From contig JACMOJ010000381.1 of assembly GCA_014378085.1 (NCBI GenBank), positions 1 to 5,748 on the forward strand: a stretch of DNA of 5,748 bases, in the 5' to 3' direction. Of the stretch, positions 3,987-5,748 are shown one piece after another. Within the stretch, counting starts at the first letter, position 1; the number at the start of each line of letters is the position of its first letter. This stretch comes from Burkholderiales bacterium (GTDB lineage Bacteria > Pseudomonadota > Gammaproteobacteria > Burkholderiales > Usitatibacteraceae). The notes below the pieces were generated by a model that saw only the letters and a program-made list of their open reading frames with translations, ran no database searches and was not told the DNA's origin. Made by a program: the position numbers and the translations under genes.

Positions 3987-5748
3987 GTGATCCGCTACCG
4001 CATCATCCCCGTACACCCCGCAGCACACCTGTTTGAAGTCACGGTCACCGTCGACAAGACAGACCAGTCTGGGCAACGCTTTATGCTGCCCACCTGGATA
4101 CCGGGCAGTTACATGATCCGCGAATTCGCAAGGCATATCGGCCGCGTCGTGGCATGTAGCGGCGACGAATCGGTGGCCTGCGAGAAGATCAACAAATGTA
4201 CTTGGCAGTGCGCCCCGGTCAAAGGCGCGTTAACGTTGACTTACACCGTTTACGCTTGGGATTTGTCAGTGCGCGGCGCACACCTCGACGACTCACACGG
4301 TTTTTTTAACGGTGCGAACGTGTTTTTGCTCGTCGAAGGACAGCGCGAATCGGCGTGTGAGATTGAGATTATTCGGCCGGTGGGCGAGCGGTATCAAGAT
4401 TGGAAAGTCGCAACATCCCTCGCTGGAACCGCAGTCGATGAAGGTGGACCCGCAGTCGTTGATGGTGGCCGTGATGCTGGACCCGCAGTCGTTGATGGTG
4501 GCCGTGATGGTGGACCCGGCGGCGGCCGTGATGGTGGACCCGGCGGCGGCCTTGATGGTGGACCCGGCGGCGGCCTTGATTTCGGTTTGTACAAAGCAAC
4601 CAATTACGACGAGCTCATCGATCATCCCGTCGAGATGGGCAACTTCACACATGCCTCGTTTGACGCCTGCGGTGTGAAACACCATGTGGTGCTGACGGGA
4701 CGTCACCGCGCTGATATGGCGCGCCTGACCACCGACTTACAGAAAATTTGTGAAGCGCAAATCCGCTTGTTTGAGCCGGAAACCGCCGCCGCCCCCATGT
4801 CGGAATATTGGTTTTTGATCACCGTCGTCGGTGATGGCTTTGGCGGTCTGGAACATCGGGCTTCCACCGCATTGATCGTCAGCCGCGACGAGTTGCCACT
4901 TGCCAATGAGCCGCGTGTCACCACCGGCTACCGCAAGCTGCTCTCACTTGTATCGCACGAGTATTTTCATACTTGGAACGTCAAACGCATCTTGCCGGCA
5001 CGCTTCACCCCCTACGACCTCACCCAAGAAAATTACACCAAACAACTCTGGTTCTTTGAAGGTTTCACTGACTACTACGACGATCTCATGCTGGTCCGCT
5101 GCGGCTTAATCACCACACTGGAGTATCTGGAAATTGAAGCTGACGGCATTGGCCGCGTATTTTCGCAGGCTGGCCGCACCAAGCAAAGTGTCGCTGAATC
5201 GTCGTTCGACGCTTGGATTAAGTACTATCGGCAAGACGAGAGTTCACCGAACAGCATCGTCAGCTACTATCAAAAAGGTGCGTTGGTCGGCATGGCACTT
5301 GACCTCACCATCCGTGAGGCAACACAGGACCGACAATCGCTCGATGACGTAATGCGCCAACTTTGGACGCGTTTTGGCAAAACCGGCGTCGGCGTCCCGG
5401 AGGGCGAAATCGAGCGTGTCGCTTCAGAGATCGCCGGGATCGACCTCAGCCACTTTTTTGTCCAAACGGTTTATGGCACCGCCGACCCTGACCTGGTTAG
5501 ATTGCTCGCCACTGCTGGCATCCCGTTATCTTGGCGTGCCCACGGTACAAACGGCAGCACGGGTACCTCGGGTGCCTCGGGTGCCTCGGGTGCCTCGAGC
5601 GTCAAGGGGGCGTCGATTACAAAAGCCCCGGAACGCGTGTTACCGACCCTTGGTGCAAAACTGATCATTGACGGCAATGGTGACGCTAAACTCGCGCAGG
5701 TATTTGACGGTGGATCTGCGCTGGCCGCCGGGCTTTCCGCAGGTGACA
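3987..5748 (+). CDS. M61-family metallopeptidase (glycyl aminopeptidase type) with PDZ domain, 3' end missing
   Basis: An open frame of 587 codons to the window edge, numbered from GTG 3987. An in-frame stop lies at 3960-3962, and TTG 3975 is an alternative start; neither has a clear Shine-Dalgarno. An N-terminal beta domain carries W37-IPGSYMIREF. The catalytic domain has G286-G-L-E-H290 (the M61 counterpart of the M1 GAMEN exopeptidase motif), the zinc motif H324-E-Y-F-H328 followed by TWNVKR, and the third ligand in W-F-F-E358-GFTDYY. All catalytic residues are present. A PDZ domain begins near residue 552 (LGAKLIIDG... to SAAL/AGLSAGD-type end) and runs off the window. No signal peptide is seen, so it is probably cytoplasmic. 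M61 enzymes remove N-terminal residues such as Gly or Ala from peptides. Unusual features are a Gly/Asp/Pro-rich repeat linker (about 147-199) between the first two domains and a GAS-repeat linker (526-537) before the PDZ domain. It is divergent from a peptide-binding-protein gene 132 bp away. Confidence 0.93.
   Translation, partial: MIRYRIIPVHPAAHLFEVTVTVDKTDQSGQRFMLPTWIPGSYMIREFARHIGRVVACSGDESVACEKINKCTWQCAPVKGALTLTYTVYAWDLSVRGAHLDDSHGFFNGANVFLLVEGQRESACEIEIIRPVGERYQDWKVATSLAGTAVDEGGPAVVDGGRDAGPAVVDGGRDGGPGGGRDGGPGGGLDGGPGGGLDFGLYKATNYDELIDHPVEMGNFTHASFDACGVKHHVVLTGRHRADMARLTTDLQKICEAQIRLFEPETAAAPMSEYWFLITVVGDGFGGLEHRASTALIVSRDELPLANEPRVTTGYRKLLSLVSHEYFHTWNVKRILPARFTPYDLTQENYTKQLWFFEGFTDYYDDLMLVRCGLITTLEYLEIEADGIGRVFSQAGRTKQSVAESSFDAWIKYYRQDESSPNSIVSYYQKGALVGMALDLTIREATQDRQSLDDVMRQLWTRFGKTGVGVPEGEIERVASEIAGIDLSHFFVQTVYGTADPDLVRLLATAGIPLSWRAHGTNGSTGTSGASGASGASSVKGASITKAPERVLPTLGAKLIIDGNGDAKLAQVFDGGSALAAGLSAGD
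4425..4583 (+). repeat. In-frame minisatellite in the M61 gene (33-bp and 24-bp units)
   Basis: Six units each begin with GGACCC or GGAACC: a degenerate 21-bp unit at 4425-4445, two 33-bp units at 4446-4478 and 4479-4511 that differ at one base, and three 24-bp units at 4512-4535, 4536-4559 and 4560-4583 that are nearly identical. All lengths are multiples of three. The units encode GPAVVDGGRD(A/G) twice, then GPGGGRDG, GPGGGLDG and GPGGGLDF. The array lies between the N-terminal domain (ending WKVATSL) and the segment DFGLYKATNYDELIDHP that opens the next conserved block. Confidence 0.93.
5562..5597 (+). repeat. Four-copy 9-bp tandem repeat in the M61 gene
   Basis: GGTACCTCG is followed by three exact copies of GGTGCCTCG, encoding GTS-GAS-GAS-GAS (residues 526-537). 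A related GTNGST precedes it. It sits between the end of the catalytic/helical region and the PDZ domain, where a flexible linker is tolerated. Confidence 0.92.

Noticed and set aside
4293..4706. Minus-strand open frame of 137 codons with AAAGSTI-like repeats
   Set aside because: The repeat units are multiples of three, so several frames stay open across them. The plus-strand M61 frame has conserved motifs on both sides of the repeats, so this is a shadow.

Overview
The window looks like a fragment of a moderately GC-rich (about 55% by eye) proteobacterial chromosome, most likely betaproteobacterial. This rests on the flavour of the proteins (an M61 glycyl-aminopeptidase-type protein, a periplasmic family-5 peptide-binding protein, a lysyl-endopeptidase-like exoprotease) and on an intergenic REP-like palindrome of the kind common in those genomes. 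No taxonomic marker gene is present, so this is inference.

Layout from left to right: (1) 1-830, minus strand, the 5' part of a secreted serine protease of the lysyl endopeptidase type. The window holds its signal segment and propeptide and stops just after the inferred mature N-terminus. (2) 831-1194, about 360 bp with no convincing gene. (3) 1195-2023, minus strand, an MNT/HEPN toxin-antitoxin pair, mntA then hepT, joined by an ATGA overlap. mntA is intact. hepT is split by a one-base frame disruption at a run of six G residues (six C on the plus strand), although both halves are well conserved and the RX4HXY active-site motif lies in the second half. (4) 2024-2249, an intergenic region dense in inverted repeats: a likely mntA promoter with a palindrome between its -35 and -10 boxes, a REP-like palindrome, and two similar nested hairpins flanking it. 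(5) 2250-3854, minus strand, a complete family-5 extracytoplasmic solute-binding protein with a signal peptide. (6) 3855-3986, the intergenic region between divergent genes, with a possible promoter and a small palindrome. (7) 3987-5748, plus strand, an M61-family metallopeptidase that runs off the right edge. It has a complete zinc site and the start of a C-terminal PDZ domain, and two in-frame tandem-repeat arrays that lengthen the linkers between its domains.

How the parts fit: the binding protein and the peptidase are divergent neighbours and could both serve peptide scavenging, with the exoprotease as a possible third member, but nothing in the sequence proves co-regulation. No permease or ATPase gene is visible, so the binding protein is an orphan within this window. 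The toxin-antitoxin pair is a separate accessory unit. I do not see a clearly new multi-gene system. The observations most worth following are the frame break in hepT at a homopolymer, the repeat-built linkers in the M61 peptidase, and the paired nested hairpins between the binding-protein gene and mntA.
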